DNA of 64,000 nt from Streptomyces pilosus (GCF_014649835.1 NZ_BMTU01000003.1:582208-646207), one strand, 5' to 3'. Positions 15,856 through 24,551 are shown, counted from the stretch's first letter. The notes: generated by a model not told the origin, from the sequence alone. Numbers and translations are program-made.

Positions 15856-16716
15856 GTGAGCGCGGGAGAGCCGGGATCGGTGGTGCGGCGCATGCTGCTC
15901 GGATCACAACTCAGGCGACTGCGTGAGGCGCGGGGGATCACGCGCGAGGCGGCGGGTTATTCGATCCGCGCCTCCGAGTCGAAGATCAGCCGGATGGAGC
16001 TGGGCCGGGTGAGCTTCAAGACCAGGGATGTCGAGGACCTGCTCACGCTGTACGGCATCACGGACGAGCAGGAGCGCACCTCGCTGATCTCCCTCGCCAA
16101 GGAGGCCAACGTCGCGGGCTGGTGGCACAGCTACTCGGACGTGCTGCCGAGCTGGTTCCCCACCTACGTGGGCCTGGAGGGCGCGGCCTCGCTGCTGCGC
16201 GCGTACGAGGTGCAGTTCGTGCACGGCCTGCTGCAGACCGAGGAGTACGCCCGCGCGGTGGTGCGGCGGGGCATGAAGAGCGCGAGCGACGCCGATGTGG
16301 AGCGGCGGGTGGCGCTGCGCCTGGAGCGGCAGAAGTACCTGGTCGCGGAGAACGCCCCGGAGTTCCACGTCGTCCTCGACGAGGCCGCCCTGCGCCGGCC
16401 CTACGGCGGCCGCGAGGTGATGCGCGGCCAGCTCCAGCACCTCATCGAGATCTCCGAGCGCCCCAATGTGCGGCTCCAGGTCGTGCCGTTCAGCCTCGGC
16501 GGTCACTCCGGCGAGTCCGGCTCCTTCACCATCCTCAGCTTCCCCGAGTCCGATCTGTCGGACGTCGTGTACATGGAGCAGCTCACCAGCGCGCTCTACC
16601 TGGACAAGGCCGAGGACGTGGGCCAGTACGAGCGGGCGCTCAAGGAGCTCCAGCACGACAGCCCGGGTCCGTCGGAGAGCCGGGACCTGCTGCGGGGACT
16701 GCTCCAGCTCTCCTGA
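15856..16716 (+). CDS. XRE-family regulator with DUF5753 (WhiJ-like)
   Basis: 286 aa from GTG 15856 (GGGAGG 9 nt upstream). The N-terminal helix-turn-helix spans about residues 12-70 (LGSQLRRLREARGITREAA and SESKISRMELG). A DUF5753 effector domain follows (GLLQTEEYARAVV, RLERQKYL, EAALRRPYGG, LQVVPFSLGGH, VVYMEQLTSALYL). This is the WhiJ-type DNA-binding partner of DUF397 proteins and controls differentiation or antibiotic genes in related systems. It probably binds its own locus; the two copies of the 26-bp element are candidates. Direct targets elsewhere are unknown. Confidence 0.9.
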   Translation: MSAGEPGSVVRRMLLGSQLRRLREARGITREAAGYSIRASESKISRMELGRVSFKTRDVEDLLTLYGITDEQERTSLISLAKEANVAGWWHSYSDVLPSWFPTYVGLEGAASLLRAYEVQFVHGLLQTEEYARAVVRRGMKSASDADVERRVALRLERQKYLVAENAPEFHVVLDEAALRRPYGGREVMRGQLQHLIEISERPNVRLQVVPFSLGGHSGESGSFTILSFPESDLSDVVYMEQLTSALYLDKAEDVGQYERALKELQHDSPGPSESRDLLRGLLQLS

Positions 16717-16818
16717 GCAAGCGCCCCCAACTCCGTTGAAACACAAGTACGATGACGCGTGATCAGACCGTGGAGTTGATCAGTGCTCTGCTGATGCAGC
16801 GAGGGATCGAGGGATCAC

Positions 16819-18279
16819 ATGTCGTCGTACTTCACCGACCTGGCTCAGCAGTACATCGGCGGTGAGTGGCGTCCGGGCTCCGGCTCCTGGGACATCATCG
16901 ACTTCGATCCGTACGACGACGAGAAGCTCGCCTCGATCACCATAGCCACGGTCGACGAGGTCGATCAGGCGTACCGGGCGGCGGCCCGCGCGCAGAAGCA
17001 GTGGGCGGCGACCAGCCCGTACGCCCGCCGCGCGGTGTTCGAGAAGGCGCTCGCGCTGGTGCAGGAGCGCGAGGAGGAGATCGCCGGGGCGATCGTCGCC
17101 GAGCTCGGCGGTACGCGGCTGAAGGCCGCCTTCGAGCTGCACCTGGCCAAGGAGTTCCTGCGCGAGGCGGTCCACCTCGCGCTGGCCCCCGAGGGCCGGA
17201 TCCTCCCCTCACCGGTGGACGGCAAGGAGAACCGCGTCTACCGCGTGCCCGTCGGCGTCGTGGGTGTGATCAGCCCCTTCAACTTCCCGTTCCTGCTGTC
17301 GCTGAAGTCCGTCGCCCCCGCGCTGGCGCTCGGCAACGGCGTGGTCCTCAAGCCGCACCAGAACACCCCGATCGTCGGCGGCGCGCTGGTCGCGAAGATC
17401 TTCGAGGACGCGGGTCTGCCCGGTGGCCTGCTGAACGTGGTGATCACCGACATAGCGGAGATCGGCGACGCGTTCCTGGAGCACCCGATACCGAAGGTCA
17501 TCTCCTTCACCGGCTCCGACCAGGTCGGCCGGCACGTGGCGACCGTCTGCGCCTCCCTCTTCAAGCGCACGGTCCTCGAACTCGGCGGCAATAGCGCCCT
17601 CGTGGTCCTCGACGACGCCGATGTCGACTACGCGGTGGACGCGGCCGTGTTCAGCCGGTACGTCCACCAGGGCCAGGTCTGCATGGCCGCCAACCGGGTG
17701 CTGGTCGACCGCGCGGTGGCCGAGGAGTTCACCGAGAAGTTCGTCGCCAAGGTCGGCTCCCTGAAGGCCGGCGACCCGCGCGACCCGGAGACCGTCATCG
17801 GCCCGGTGATCAACTCCCGGCAGGCGGACGCCCTCTCGGCCGTCGTCGAGCAGGCGCTCGCCGAGGGCGCCACGGCCCTGGTGCGCGGCGGGCGCACCGC
17901 CAACCTGGTCGAGCCCTCGGTGCTGACCGGACTGCCCGCGGACTCGGCCCTGCTGCGCCAGGAGGTCTTCGGCCCCGTCGCCTTCCTCGTGCCGTTCGAC
18001 GGCGAGGAGGAGGCCGTGCGCATCGTCAACGACTCCCCGTACGGGCTGAGCGGCGCCGTGCACACCGGCAACGTCGAGCGGGGCGTGAACTTCGCCAAGC
18101 GGATCGACACCGGCATGTTCCACGTGAACGACGGCACGGTGCACGACGAGCCGATCGTCCCCTTCGGCGGCGAGAAGCACTCCGGCATCGGCCGGCTGAA
18201 CGGCGACACGATGCTCGACGCCTTCACCACGACGAAGTGGATCTCGGTCCAGCACGGCCGCAGCGGCTTCCCGTTCTGA
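16819..18279 (+). CDS. NAD(P)-dependent aldehyde dehydrogenase
   Basis: 486 aa, full length for the ALDH superfamily. ATG 16819 follows GAGGGA. Catalytic residues are Glu254 (LELGGNS) and Cys288 (QGQVCMA); SFTGSDQVGRH is the nucleotide-binding loop and FNFPF the conserved oxyanion/Asn region. The closest style is benzaldehyde/vanillin-type dehydrogenases (VPVGVVGVISPFNFP), which oxidise aromatic aldehydes to acids, but the substrate is not determined. Direct repeats TGATCAG at 16760 and 16777 lie upstream. It follows the XRE gene by about 100 bp and is probably transcribed separately. Confidence 0.9.
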   Translation: MSSYFTDLAQQYIGGEWRPGSGSWDIIDFDPYDDEKLASITIATVDEVDQAYRAAARAQKQWAATSPYARRAVFEKALALVQEREEEIAGAIVAELGGTRLKAAFELHLAKEFLREAVHLALAPEGRILPSPVDGKENRVYRVPVGVVGVISPFNFPFLLSLKSVAPALALGNGVVLKPHQNTPIVGGALVAKIFEDAGLPGGLLNVVITDIAEIGDAFLEHPIPKVISFTGSDQVGRHVATVCASLFKRTVLELGGNSALVVLDDADVDYAVDAAVFSRYVHQGQVCMAANRVLVDRAVAEEFTEKFVAKVGSLKAGDPRDPETVIGPVINSRQADALSAVVEQALAEGATALVRGGRTANLVEPSVLTGLPADSALLRQEVFGPVAFLVPFDGEEEAVRIVNDSPYGLSGAVHTGNVERGVNFAKRIDTGMFHVNDGTVHDEPIVPFGGEKHSGIGRLNGDTMLDAFTTTKWISVQHGRSGFPF

Positions 18280-18325
18280 GTGACTCAGGCCGAGTGCGCG
18301 CCCACCGGGCCCACGAGCCCACGAG

Positions 18326-18359
18326 CCCACGGGCCGTCGTGCCGGCCGCGGCCCGTGGG
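18326..18359 (+). terminator. Terminator of the aldehyde dehydrogenase gene
   Basis: CCCACGGGCC (18326-18335) pairs with GGCCCGTGGG (18350-18359). Preceded by short GCCCACGA direct repeats. Confidence 0.6.
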
Positions 18360-18413
18360 TGAGGGAGCGGGGCCGCTCCTGGGCGGGATGCCGTGCGGCC
18401 TACTCTGGACCGC

Positions 18414-19055
18414 ATGTCAGTGATCCGTCTCCTGGTGCTCGGCGCGGTGCGCCAGCACGGCCGGGCCCACGGCTACCAGGTGCGCAACGACCTGGAGTAC
18501 TGGGGCGCGCACGAGTGGTCCAACGCCAAGCCCGGTTCGATCTACCACGCGCTGAAGCAGATGGCCAGGCAGGGCCTGCTGCACGCGCACGAGATCGCTC
18601 CGTCCACGGCCGGCGGCCCGCCGCGCACGGAGTACGAGATCACCGAGCCGGGCACCGAGGAGTTCTTCCGGCTGCTGCGGGAGGCGCTGACCTCCTACGA
18701 CCAGAAGCCGGACGTGTTCTCGGCGGGGCTCGGCCTGATGGTCGACCTCGAACGGGCGGAGGCCCTCGCGCTGCTGGAGCAGCGGCTGCGTTCCATCGAG
18801 GAGTGGCGCAGGGCCGTCACCGAGTACTACACGCCCGAGGAGGGGCCCGGCCAGCTGGGCCACATCGGGGAGATCATGGACCTGTGGGTGCACTCGGCCG
18901 ACACCGGCGCCGCGTGGACCAGGGGCCTCGTCGAGCGGGTCCGGAGCGGCGCCTACACCTTCGCCGGTGAGGGCGAGCCGTTCATCGGCGTCCTGGCCGA
19001 GGGCGAGGAGAACCCGTACGCCACGGGGGAGCGGCATCCGGGGGATGCCCGGTAA
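18414..19055 (+). CDS. PadR-family transcriptional regulator
   Basis: 213 aa from ATG 18414. The winged helix is at the N-terminus (VIRLLVLGAVRQHGRAHGYQ, then PGSIYHALKQMARQGLL and PRTEYEITEPG). A C-terminal Vir_C-like helical dimerisation domain contains EQRLRSIEEWRRAV. No SD is seen; TACTCT at about 18401-18406 ends seven bases before the ATG, so leaderless expression is possible. The gene sits directly before a drug-efflux ABC operon whose promoter overlaps two TCAA-GT-TTGA sites. PadR proteins normally repress such adjacent exporters and release on ligand binding, so that role is inferred here. Confidence 0.9.
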   Translation: MSVIRLLVLGAVRQHGRAHGYQVRNDLEYWGAHEWSNAKPGSIYHALKQMARQGLLHAHEIAPSTAGGPPRTEYEITEPGTEEFFRLLREALTSYDQKPDVFSAGLGLMVDLERAEALALLEQRLRSIEEWRRAVTEYYTPEEGPGQLGHIGEIMDLWVHSADTGAAWTRGLVERVRSGAYTFAGEGEPFIGVLAEGEENPYATGERHPGDAR

Positions 19056-19115
19056 TCAAGTTTGACGAGTGGGTCGCCCGGGTATTACCGTCGAGCTGGT
19101 AGTCAAGTTTGACTA
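19056..19115 (+). promoter_or_regulatory. Promoter and PadR-type operators of the ABC transporter operon
   Basis: Site 2 is the perfect inverted repeat TAGTCAA-GT-TTGACTA (19100-19115). Site 1 has core TCAA-GT-TTGA (19056-19065) and begins right after the padR stop. A promoter TTGACG (19062-19067), 18 bp, TACCGT (19086-19091) fits, with site 1 on the -35 and site 2 near +1. Confidence 0.65.
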
Positions 19116-19129
19116 GCGAGGGAGTCCCC

Positions 19130-20101
19130 TTGACCGACGCGGCGATCACCGTCGAGGACGTACGCAAGACCTACGGCGGAGGCGGCGGCAACAACAGACC
19201 CGCACTGGACGGGCTCGACCTCACGGTCGCGCGCGGCACGGTGCACGCGGTGCTCGGGCCGAACGGCGCGGGCAAGACCACCCTGGTGAGGATCCTGGCC
19301 ACCCTGCTGCGGCCCGACGCGGGCCGGGTCGAGGTGGCGGGATGCGACGTGGTGCGCGAGGCCTACGCGGTACGGCTGCGCATCGGCCTGCTCGGCCAGC
19401 ACGCGGCGCTCGACGAGGAACTCGGCGGACGGCAGAACCTGGAGCTGTTCGGCCGCCTGTACCACCTGGGCGCACGGCGCGCCCGCGCGCGGGCCGGTGA
19501 GCTGCTGGAGCGCTTCGAGCTCTCCGGCACCGGACACAAGGCGGTGAAGCAGTACAGCGGCGGCATGCGGCGCCGCCTCGACCTCGCCGCCTCCCTGATC
19601 ACCGAACCGGAGGTGCTGTTCCTCGACGAACCGACCACGGGCCTCGACCCGCGGGGCCGGGCGGAGGTGTGGGACTCCGTCCGCTCCCTGGTCGGCGGCG
19701 GCACCACCGTCCTGCTCACCACCCAGTACCTGGAGGAGGCCGACCAGCTCGCCGACCGCATCTCCCTGGTGGACGCGGGGCGGGTCGTCGCCGACGGCAC
19801 GGCGGACGAGCTCAAGGCGGCCACCGGCGGCGACCGCATCGACGTCGTGCTGCGCGACGCCGGGCAGCTGGGCGCCGCCGTCGCCCTGCTGCCCGTACCG
19901 AAGGACGCGGTCACCGTGGACACCGACCGGCGGCTGCTGAGCGCACCGGTCACCGACCGCATGGCGGCCCTGGCCGCGGTGGTCCGCGCGCTGGCGGAGG
20001 CCGGCGTCGAGGCCGAGGACATCGCCCTGCGCCGGCCCACCCTCGACGAGGTGTTCCTGCGTCTGACCGGGCACGACGAGCGAGTGAAGGAGGCCGCATG
20101 A
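19130..20101 (+). CDS. ABC transporter ATP-binding protein, daunorubicin-resistance (DrrA) type
   Basis: 323 aa. TTG 19130 is chosen because GGAG (19121-19124) is 5 nt upstream; an in-frame TTG at 19109 lies inside the operator. Walker [10 protein letters not shown], signature [15 protein letters not shown], Walker [13 protein letters not shown] and switch His region [10 protein letters not shown] are all present. The C-terminal ~90 residues form the DrrA-type regulatory domain ending in [14 protein letters not shown]. It powers the membrane partner encoded downstream with a 4-base ATGA overlap. Role: export of a hydrophobic compound or antibiotic; substrate unknown. Confidence 0.92.
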   Translation: MTDAAITVEDVRKTYGGGGGNNRPALDGLDLTVARGTVHAVLGPNGAGKTTLVRILATLLRPDAGRVEVAGCDVVREAYAVRLRIGLLGQHAALDEELGGRQNLELFGRLYHLGARRARARAGELLERFELSGTGHKAVKQYSGGMRRRLDLAASLITEPEVLFLDEPTTGLDPRGRAEVWDSVRSLVGGGTTVLLTTQYLEEADQLADRISLVDAGRVVADGTADELKAATGGDRIDVVLRDAGQLGAAVALLPVPKDAVTVDTDRRLLSAPVTDRMAALAAVVRALAEAGVEAEDIALRRPTLDEVFLRLTGHDERVKEAA

Positions 20102-20865
20102 CCACCGCGACGTACGCCCTGACCGACTCCTGGACCATGACCCGCCGTGAACTCGCCCGCTGGGGACGGCAGCCGGTGACGGTGGTGGTCAACCTGGTCT
20201 TCCCGGTGATGCTGCTGCTGATGTTCGGCTACCTGGTCGGCGGCGGCCGGGGGGTGAGCGGCGAGTACCTCGACTTCCTGGTGCCCGGCATGCTCGCGCT
20301 CACCATGGCCTTCGGCCTGGAGGGCACCATGGTCGCCGTCACCCAGGACCTGAACAAGGGCGTCATCGACCGCTTCCGTGCCATGCCGATGGCCAACGGC
20401 GCCGTCCTGGTCGGCCGGTCCGCCGCCGACATGCTCCAGTCCGCGCTCGGCCTGGCGGTGCTGCTCGCCGTCGCCGCCGCGCTCGGCTGGCGCGCCCACG
20501 GCGGCGCGGCCGGTCTCCTCGGCGCCGTGGGGCTGCTCCTGCTGTTCCGGTTCGCCATGCTGTGGATCGGCATCCACCTCGCGCTGGTCGCGGGGAAGCC
20601 GGAGCTGGTGCAGGCCGTGCAGATCCTGGTCTGGCCGGTCGGCTTCCTGTCCAACGCCTTCGCCGCGCCCGGCTCCATGCCGGACTGGCTGGGCACGGTC
20701 GTCCAGTGGAACCCCATGTCCCACACCGCCACGGCCGTGCGCGACCTGTTCGGCAGCCCCGGCGGGGAGCCGGGGCACCTCTGGGCGGCCGTCCTGTGGC
20801 CCCTGGCGCTGCTCGCGGTGTTCTTCCCGCTGGCGGTCCGGCGGTTCGCGCGGCTCAGCCGCTAG
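20098..20865 (+). CDS. ABC-2 type permease, DrrB-like
   Basis: 255 aa, starting at an ATG that overlaps the ATPase stop (ATGA), so coupled translation. About six hydrophobic segments are visible, beginning [20 protein letters not shown], with the ABC-2 signature region ([20 protein letters not shown]) and [17 protein letters not shown] near the C-terminus. It is the membrane half of the PadR-controlled exporter and assembles as a dimer with two ATPase subunits. Full length for the family. Confidence 0.92.
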   Translation: MTTATYALTDSWTMTRRELARWGRQPVTVVVNLVFPVMLLLMFGYLVGGGRGVSGEYLDFLVPGMLALTMAFGLEGTMVAVTQDLNKGVIDRFRAMPMANGAVLVGRSAADMLQSALGLAVLLAVAAALGWRAHGGAAGLLGAVGLLLLFRFAMLWIGIHLALVAGKPELVQAVQILVWPVGFLSNAFAAPGSMPDWLGTVVQWNPMSHTATAVRDLFGSPGGEPGHLWAAVLWPLALLAVFFPLAVRRFARLSR

Positions 20866-20870
20866 AGCCC

Positions 20871-20891
20871 GTCCGGCGGACCACGCCGGAC
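20871..20891. terminator. Hairpin between convergent ABC permease and gadB
   Basis: GTCCGGC (20871-20877) pairs with GCCGGAC (20885-20891), extended by flanking GCC/GGC. It ends five bases before the gadB stop and could terminate both transcripts. Confidence 0.5.
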
Positions 20892-20896
20892 AGGCC

Positions 20897-22306
20897 CTAG
20901 TGGTGGAACCCGGTGGCCGCGTCCCTGTCCTCGGTGAGGGGGCGCGGCTGCCGGCGCAGGTCCGGCAGCAGCCGGGCCAGGTCCTCGGCGAAGACGTCCG
21001 CGAGGTCCTCGGAGAAGCCGTTGCGGCACACCACCCGCAGCACCGACAGGTCCTGGCGGTTCGCCGGGAACGTGTACGCGGGCACCAGCCAGCCGCTCTC
21101 CCGCATCCGCCGGGACACGTCGAACACGTCGTAGGCCGTCACCTCCGGGGTGGTGGTGAACGCGAACACGGGCAGCTCGTCGCCCCGGGTGAGCAGGCGG
21201 AAGTCGCCCAGTTCCGCGATCCGCGCGGACAGCCGCGTGGCCACGTCCCGCGAGGCCTGCTGCACCGCGCGGTAGCCCTCCCGGCCCAGCCGCAGGAACG
21301 TGTAGTACTGCGCCACGACCTGGGCGCCCGGGCGGGAGAAGTTCAGCGCGAAGGTCGGCATGTCGCCGCCCAGGTAGTTGACCCGGAAGACCAGCTCCTC
21401 GGGCAGCGTCCCCGCGTCCCGCCACAGCACCCAGCCGACACCCGGGTAGACCAGTCCGTACTTGTGCCCGGAGGTGTTGACCGACGCCACCCGGGGGAGG
21501 CGGAAGTCCCACACCAGGTCCTCGTCGAGGAAGGGCGCGACCATCGCGCCCGACGCCCCGTCGACGTGCACCGGGACGTCCAGGCCGGTGCGCTCCTGGA
21601 GTCCGTCCAGCGCGGCGCACAGGTCCGCGACCGGCTCGTACGACCCGTCGAAGGTGGACCCCAGGACGCCGACGACGCCGATGGTGTTCTCGTCGCACAG
21701 GGCGGCCGCGGCGGCCGGGTCGAGGTGGAACCGCTCGCCCTCCATGGGCACCTGACGGGGCTCCACCTCCCAGAAGGTGCAGAACTTGTCCCAGCAGACC
21801 TGGACGTTGACCCCCATGACGAGGTTCGGCCGGGCGTCGGGGGACGGGTAGCGGTCGGCGTTGCGGTGCATCCAGCGCCGCTTCATCGCCATCCCGGCGA
21901 GCATGCACGCCTCGCTGGACCCGGTCGTCGAACAGCCCACGGCCGCCGACGGGTCCGGGGCGTGCCACAGGTCGGCGAGCATCGCCACACAGCGCCGCTC
22001 CAGCTCGGCCGTGCGCGGGTACTCGTCCTTGTCGATCATGTTCTTGTCCCGGCACTCCGCCATCAGGACGCCGGCCTGGGGCTCCATCCAGGTGGTGACG
22101 AAGGTGGCCAGGTTCAGCCGCGCGTTGCCGTCCAGCATCAGCTCGTCGTGCACGAGCTGGTACGCCGTCGAGGGCGTCATGGGCCCGTCGGGCAGCCGGT
22201 GCTTGGGCGGGGCCCCGAGCATGTCCCCGACCGGATTGGCCTCGCCCAGGAAGGGGTTGACGGACAAGGGGCGCTCTTCGTGCTGCGGGCCGTTGTGGAG
22301 CGGCAT
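20897..22306 (-). CDS. gadB: Glutamate decarboxylase
   Basis: 469 aa, the same length as bacterial GadB. The PLP-binding lysine is Lys282 in NTSGHKYGLVYPG. Other conserved segments are NFVTTWMEP-like LATFVTTWMEPQAG, GCSTTGSSEACMLAGMAMK (substrate/PLP phosphate) and HVDGASGAMVAPF with the PLP-stacking Asp. It converts glutamate plus a proton to GABA and CO2, which consumes cytoplasmic protons. It follows the ClC gene by 61 bp on the same strand, so the two likely form an operon. No glutamate/GABA antiporter (GadC) gene is in the window. Confidence 0.94.
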   Translation of the reverse strand: MPLHNGPQHEERPLSVNPFLGEANPVGDMLGAPPKHRLPDGPMTPSTAYQLVHDELMLDGNARLNLATFVTTWMEPQAGVLMAECRDKNMIDKDEYPRTAELERRCVAMLADLWHAPDPSAAVGCSTTGSSEACMLAGMAMKRRWMHRNADRYPSPDARPNLVMGVNVQVCWDKFCTFWEVEPRQVPMEGERFHLDPAAAAALCDENTIGVVGVLGSTFDGSYEPVADLCAALDGLQERTGLDVPVHVDGASGAMVAPFLDEDLVWDFRLPRVASVNTSGHKYGLVYPGVGWVLWRDAGTLPEELVFRVNYLGGDMPTFALNFSRPGAQVVAQYYTFLRLGREGYRAVQQASRDVATRLSARIAELGDFRLLTRGDELPVFAFTTTPEVTAYDVFDVSRRMRESGWLVPAYTFPANRQDLSVLRVVCRNGFSEDLADVFAEDLARLLPDLRRQPRPLTEDRDAATGFHH

Positions 22307-22367
22307 GGGTGCCTCCGTGAGGGGTGGGCGGCCCTGGAAGGGCCGGAGGGGGGCGGGGTGCTGCGGG

Positions 22368-23654
22368 TCACCGGACCGCCGTTCCGTCCTCCCGCAGCTG
22401 CATGTGCGGGCGGCCCGTGACCAGCAGCCAGGCAGGCAGGGAGGCGATGCACAGCAGGGCGATGACCGAGGGGGAGGAGACCAGGACGGCGGCGACGAAC
22501 AGGCTCACCCAGCCCTGCCGGGTGACGGCCAGCAGGACCCCCAGCACGGCCGCCGCCACGCCCACCGCCGGCTGCACGCCCGGCACCAGCGCGTGCGCGC
22601 CCAGTCCGAGCGCCGTGCCGACGAACACCGAGGGGAAGATCCGCCCGCCCCGGAAGCCGCAGGAGGCGGCGACGAGCAGGGCGGCCAGCTTCACCACCGT
22701 CATGGTGGCGAACTCGCCCGCCGTCCAGCCGTCCGGGTCCCGCGCCAGCTCGGCGACCTCGTCGAGCCCCTTGAAGAGGGTCAGGTGCCCGCCCAGGGCG
22801 GCCAGGGCGCCCAGCACCGCCCCGCCGACCGGGAGCATCAGCATCGGGTGCCGCAGCCGGGCGAAGGCCCGGTGGACGTGGGGGAAGGCGTACACGGCGC
22901 ACATGCCGAGCGCCGCCCCCACCGGGGCCACCACGAGCGACGCGAGCAGGTCGCCCCAGCCGGGCCGCCCGAACGGCGGCAGACGCAGGTCGAAACTGGG
23001 CTCGGACACCAGCGCGGTGGTGAGCGCCCCGGCTCCGGCGGCCGCCAGCGGCGCGAACAGGCTGTCCCACAGCTGCCCCTTGATCCGCTGCCCGGCCAGC
23101 GCCTCCGAGATGACGAGCGCGGCGGCGACCGGCGTACCGAACAGCGCGCCGATCGTCCCGGCCTCCGCCAGGGCCACCCAGCCGCTCTGCCGGGTCCGCG
23201 GGAAGGCCCTGAGGCCCACCCGGACGGCCAGGGAGACGTTCACGGCGATGATCGGGTTCTCGGGGCCCAGGCTCGGCCCGCCGGCCAGCACGAACGCCGT
23301 CGCCAGCAGCAGTCCCGGCAGCACCGTGAGCGGCAGCACCGGCGCGTCGAGTCCGGTGGTGGCCGGATCGGGGCCCGCGTGGCCCGGGGCCTTCCACACC
23401 ACCAGACCGACCGCGACGCCGGTGGCGACGAGCATCACGAACATCCACAGCACGGAGTACCTGCCGACGCCGAGGGCGTCCGGCACCGTCTCCCACAGGA
23501 CGTCCTGCAACTCCTCCGCGGCGGTGCCGACCGCCAGCAGCACCAGACTCGTCACCACGCCCACCAGCAGCGCGGGCACGAGGGTCGGCAGAAGCGTGCG
23601 TGCCGCGGCCCCCGGGGCGGCGGAGGGTGCGGGTGGTGCGCTGTCCTGGGCCAC
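22368..23654 (-). CDS. ClC-family chloride channel/transporter
   Basis: 428 aa from GTG 23654; GTG 23660 and a longer frame to 23708 are alternatives. A TATCGT ends six bases before GTG 23654, so it is probably leaderless. There are ten or more hydrophobic helices. ClC hallmarks are the gating-glutamate helix GGPSLGPENPIIAVNVSLA and the later GFRGGRIFPSVFVGTALG. The usual first selectivity motif GSGIP is not recognisable, so ion selectivity or coupling is uncertain. Its position before gadB suggests a charge-compensating shunt in acid stress, as ClC antiporters do in enteric bacteria. The promoter lies in the 100-bp region shared with tipA. Confidence 0.85.
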   Translation of the reverse strand: MAQDSAPPAPSAAPGAAARTLLPTLVPALLVGVVTSLVLLAVGTAAEELQDVLWETVPDALGVGRYSVLWMFVMLVATGVAVGLVVWKAPGHAGPDPATTGLDAPVLPLTVLPGLLLATAFVLAGGPSLGPENPIIAVNVSLAVRVGLRAFPRTRQSGWVALAEAGTIGALFGTPVAAALVISEALAGQRIKGQLWDSLFAPLAAAGAGALTTALVSEPSFDLRLPPFGRPGWGDLLASLVVAPVGAALGMCAVYAFPHVHRAFARLRHPMLMLPVGGAVLGALAALGGHLTLFKGLDEVAELARDPDGWTAGEFATMTVVKLAALLVAASCGFRGGRIFPSVFVGTALGLGAHALVPGVQPAVGVAAAVLGVLLAVTRQGWVSLFVAAVLVSSPSVIALLCIASLPAWLLVTGRPHMQLREDGTAVR

Positions 23655-23697
23655 CCGCACACGATAAGTGGAGAAAGCGGACAAACAGGGAAGCGGC

Positions 23698-23728
23698 TTG
23701 CACCTCACCCGACGTGAGGACCCAGGCT
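23698..23728 (+). promoter_or_regulatory. TipA-type promoter with MerR-style 19-bp spacer and inverted repeat
   Basis: -35 TTGCAC (23698-23703), a 19-bp spacer and -10 CAGGCT (23723-23728). The spacer contains CCTCAC-N5-GTGAGG (23703-23719). The long spacer and operator between the boxes are typical of MerR-activated promoters and match the layout known for the tipA promoter. Confidence 0.85.
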
Positions 23729-23754
23729 GGAGCGCGAAAGGGAAAGGAGCGGAA

Positions 23755-24516
23755 GTGAGCTACTCCGTGGGACAGGTGGCCGGCTTCGCCGGCGTCACGG
23801 TGCGCACCCTGCACCACTACGACGGCATCGGCCTGCTCGCGCCCAGCGAGCGCAGCCACGCCGGTCACCGGCGCTACAGCGACGCCGACCTCGACCGGCT
23901 GCAGCAGATCCTGTTCTACCGCGCGCTCGGCTTCCCGCTCGAGGAGGTCGCCGTCCTGCTCGACGACCCGGCCGCGGACCCGCGCGCGCACCTGCGCCGC
24001 CAGCACGAACTGCTGACCGCCCGGATCGAGAAGCTGAGGGAGATGGCGGCGGCCGTGGAACACGCGATGGAGGCACGCACGATGGGAATCGATCTGACGC
24101 CCGAGGAGAAGTTCGAGGTGTTCGGCGACTTCGACCCGGACCAATACGAGGACGAGGTGCGGGAACGCTGGGGCGGCACCGACGCCTACCGCCAGTCGCG
24201 CCGGCGGACCGCGTCGTACACCAAGGAGGACTGGAAGCGCGTCACCGCGGAGTTCGACGGCCTGCACCGGCGCATGGCCGGCCTGATGGACGCCGGGACA
24301 CCGGCCGACTCCGAGGCGGCCATGGACCTCGCCGAGGAGCACCGGCGGTTCATCACCGGCGCGTACTACGACTGCGGGCACGAGATGCACGCGGGTCTGG
24401 GCGAGATGTACGTGTCCGACCCGCGGTTCACCGCCACGTACGAGAGGATCCGCGCCGGTCTGGCCGGCTACCTGCGCGACGCGATCGTCGCCAACGCCGC
24501 CCGGCACGCCTCCTGA
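23755..24516 (+). CDS. tipA: TipA-like MerR-family regulator (thiopeptide/multidrug-sensing)
   Basis: 253 aa, the same length as TipAL. GTG 23755 follows AAGGAG. The N-terminal MerR winged helix (MSYSVGQVAGFAGVTVRTLHH begins it) and coiled coil run to about residue 109; a TipAS effector domain covers 110-253. TipA proteins bind thiopeptides such as thiostrepton and activate their own promoter. In the best-studied TipAL the drug is attached covalently to Cys214. Here Cys207 (YYDCGHEMH) is present, but position 214 reads Gly (codon GGT at 24394-24396). Ligand capture may therefore be non-covalent or for different ligands. Residue comparison is from memory of TipAL. The gene is divergent from the ClC-gadB unit. 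Confidence 0.92.
   Translation: MSYSVGQVAGFAGVTVRTLHHYDGIGLLAPSERSHAGHRRYSDADLDRLQQILFYRALGFPLEEVAVLLDDPAADPRAHLRRQHELLTARIEKLREMAAAVEHAMEARTMGIDLTPEEKFEVFGDFDPDQYEDEVRERWGGTDAYRQSRRRTASYTKEDWKRVTAEFDGLHRRMAGLMDAGTPADSEAAMDLAEEHRRFITGAYYDCGHEMHAGLGEMYVSDPRFTATYERIRAGLAGYLRDAIVANAARHAS
24082..24516 (+). other. Probable internal start producing the short form TipAS
   Basis: ATG 24082 (Met110, MGIDLTPEEKF) is preceded by GGAGG eight bases upstream. In known tipA genes the abundant 144-aa drug-binding form is made from this in-frame start and acts as a drug sink. The same 144-codon product is predicted here. Confidence 0.75.
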
Positions 24517-24518
24517 GC

Positions 24519-24551
24519 GGTCGTGGCCCGGCGGGCTTCCGGGCCACGACC
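24519..24551 (+). terminator. Terminator of tipA
   Basis: 13-bp stem GGTCGTGGCCCGG (24519-24531) and CCGGGCCACGACC (24539-24551), three bases after the stop. Confidence 0.75.
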
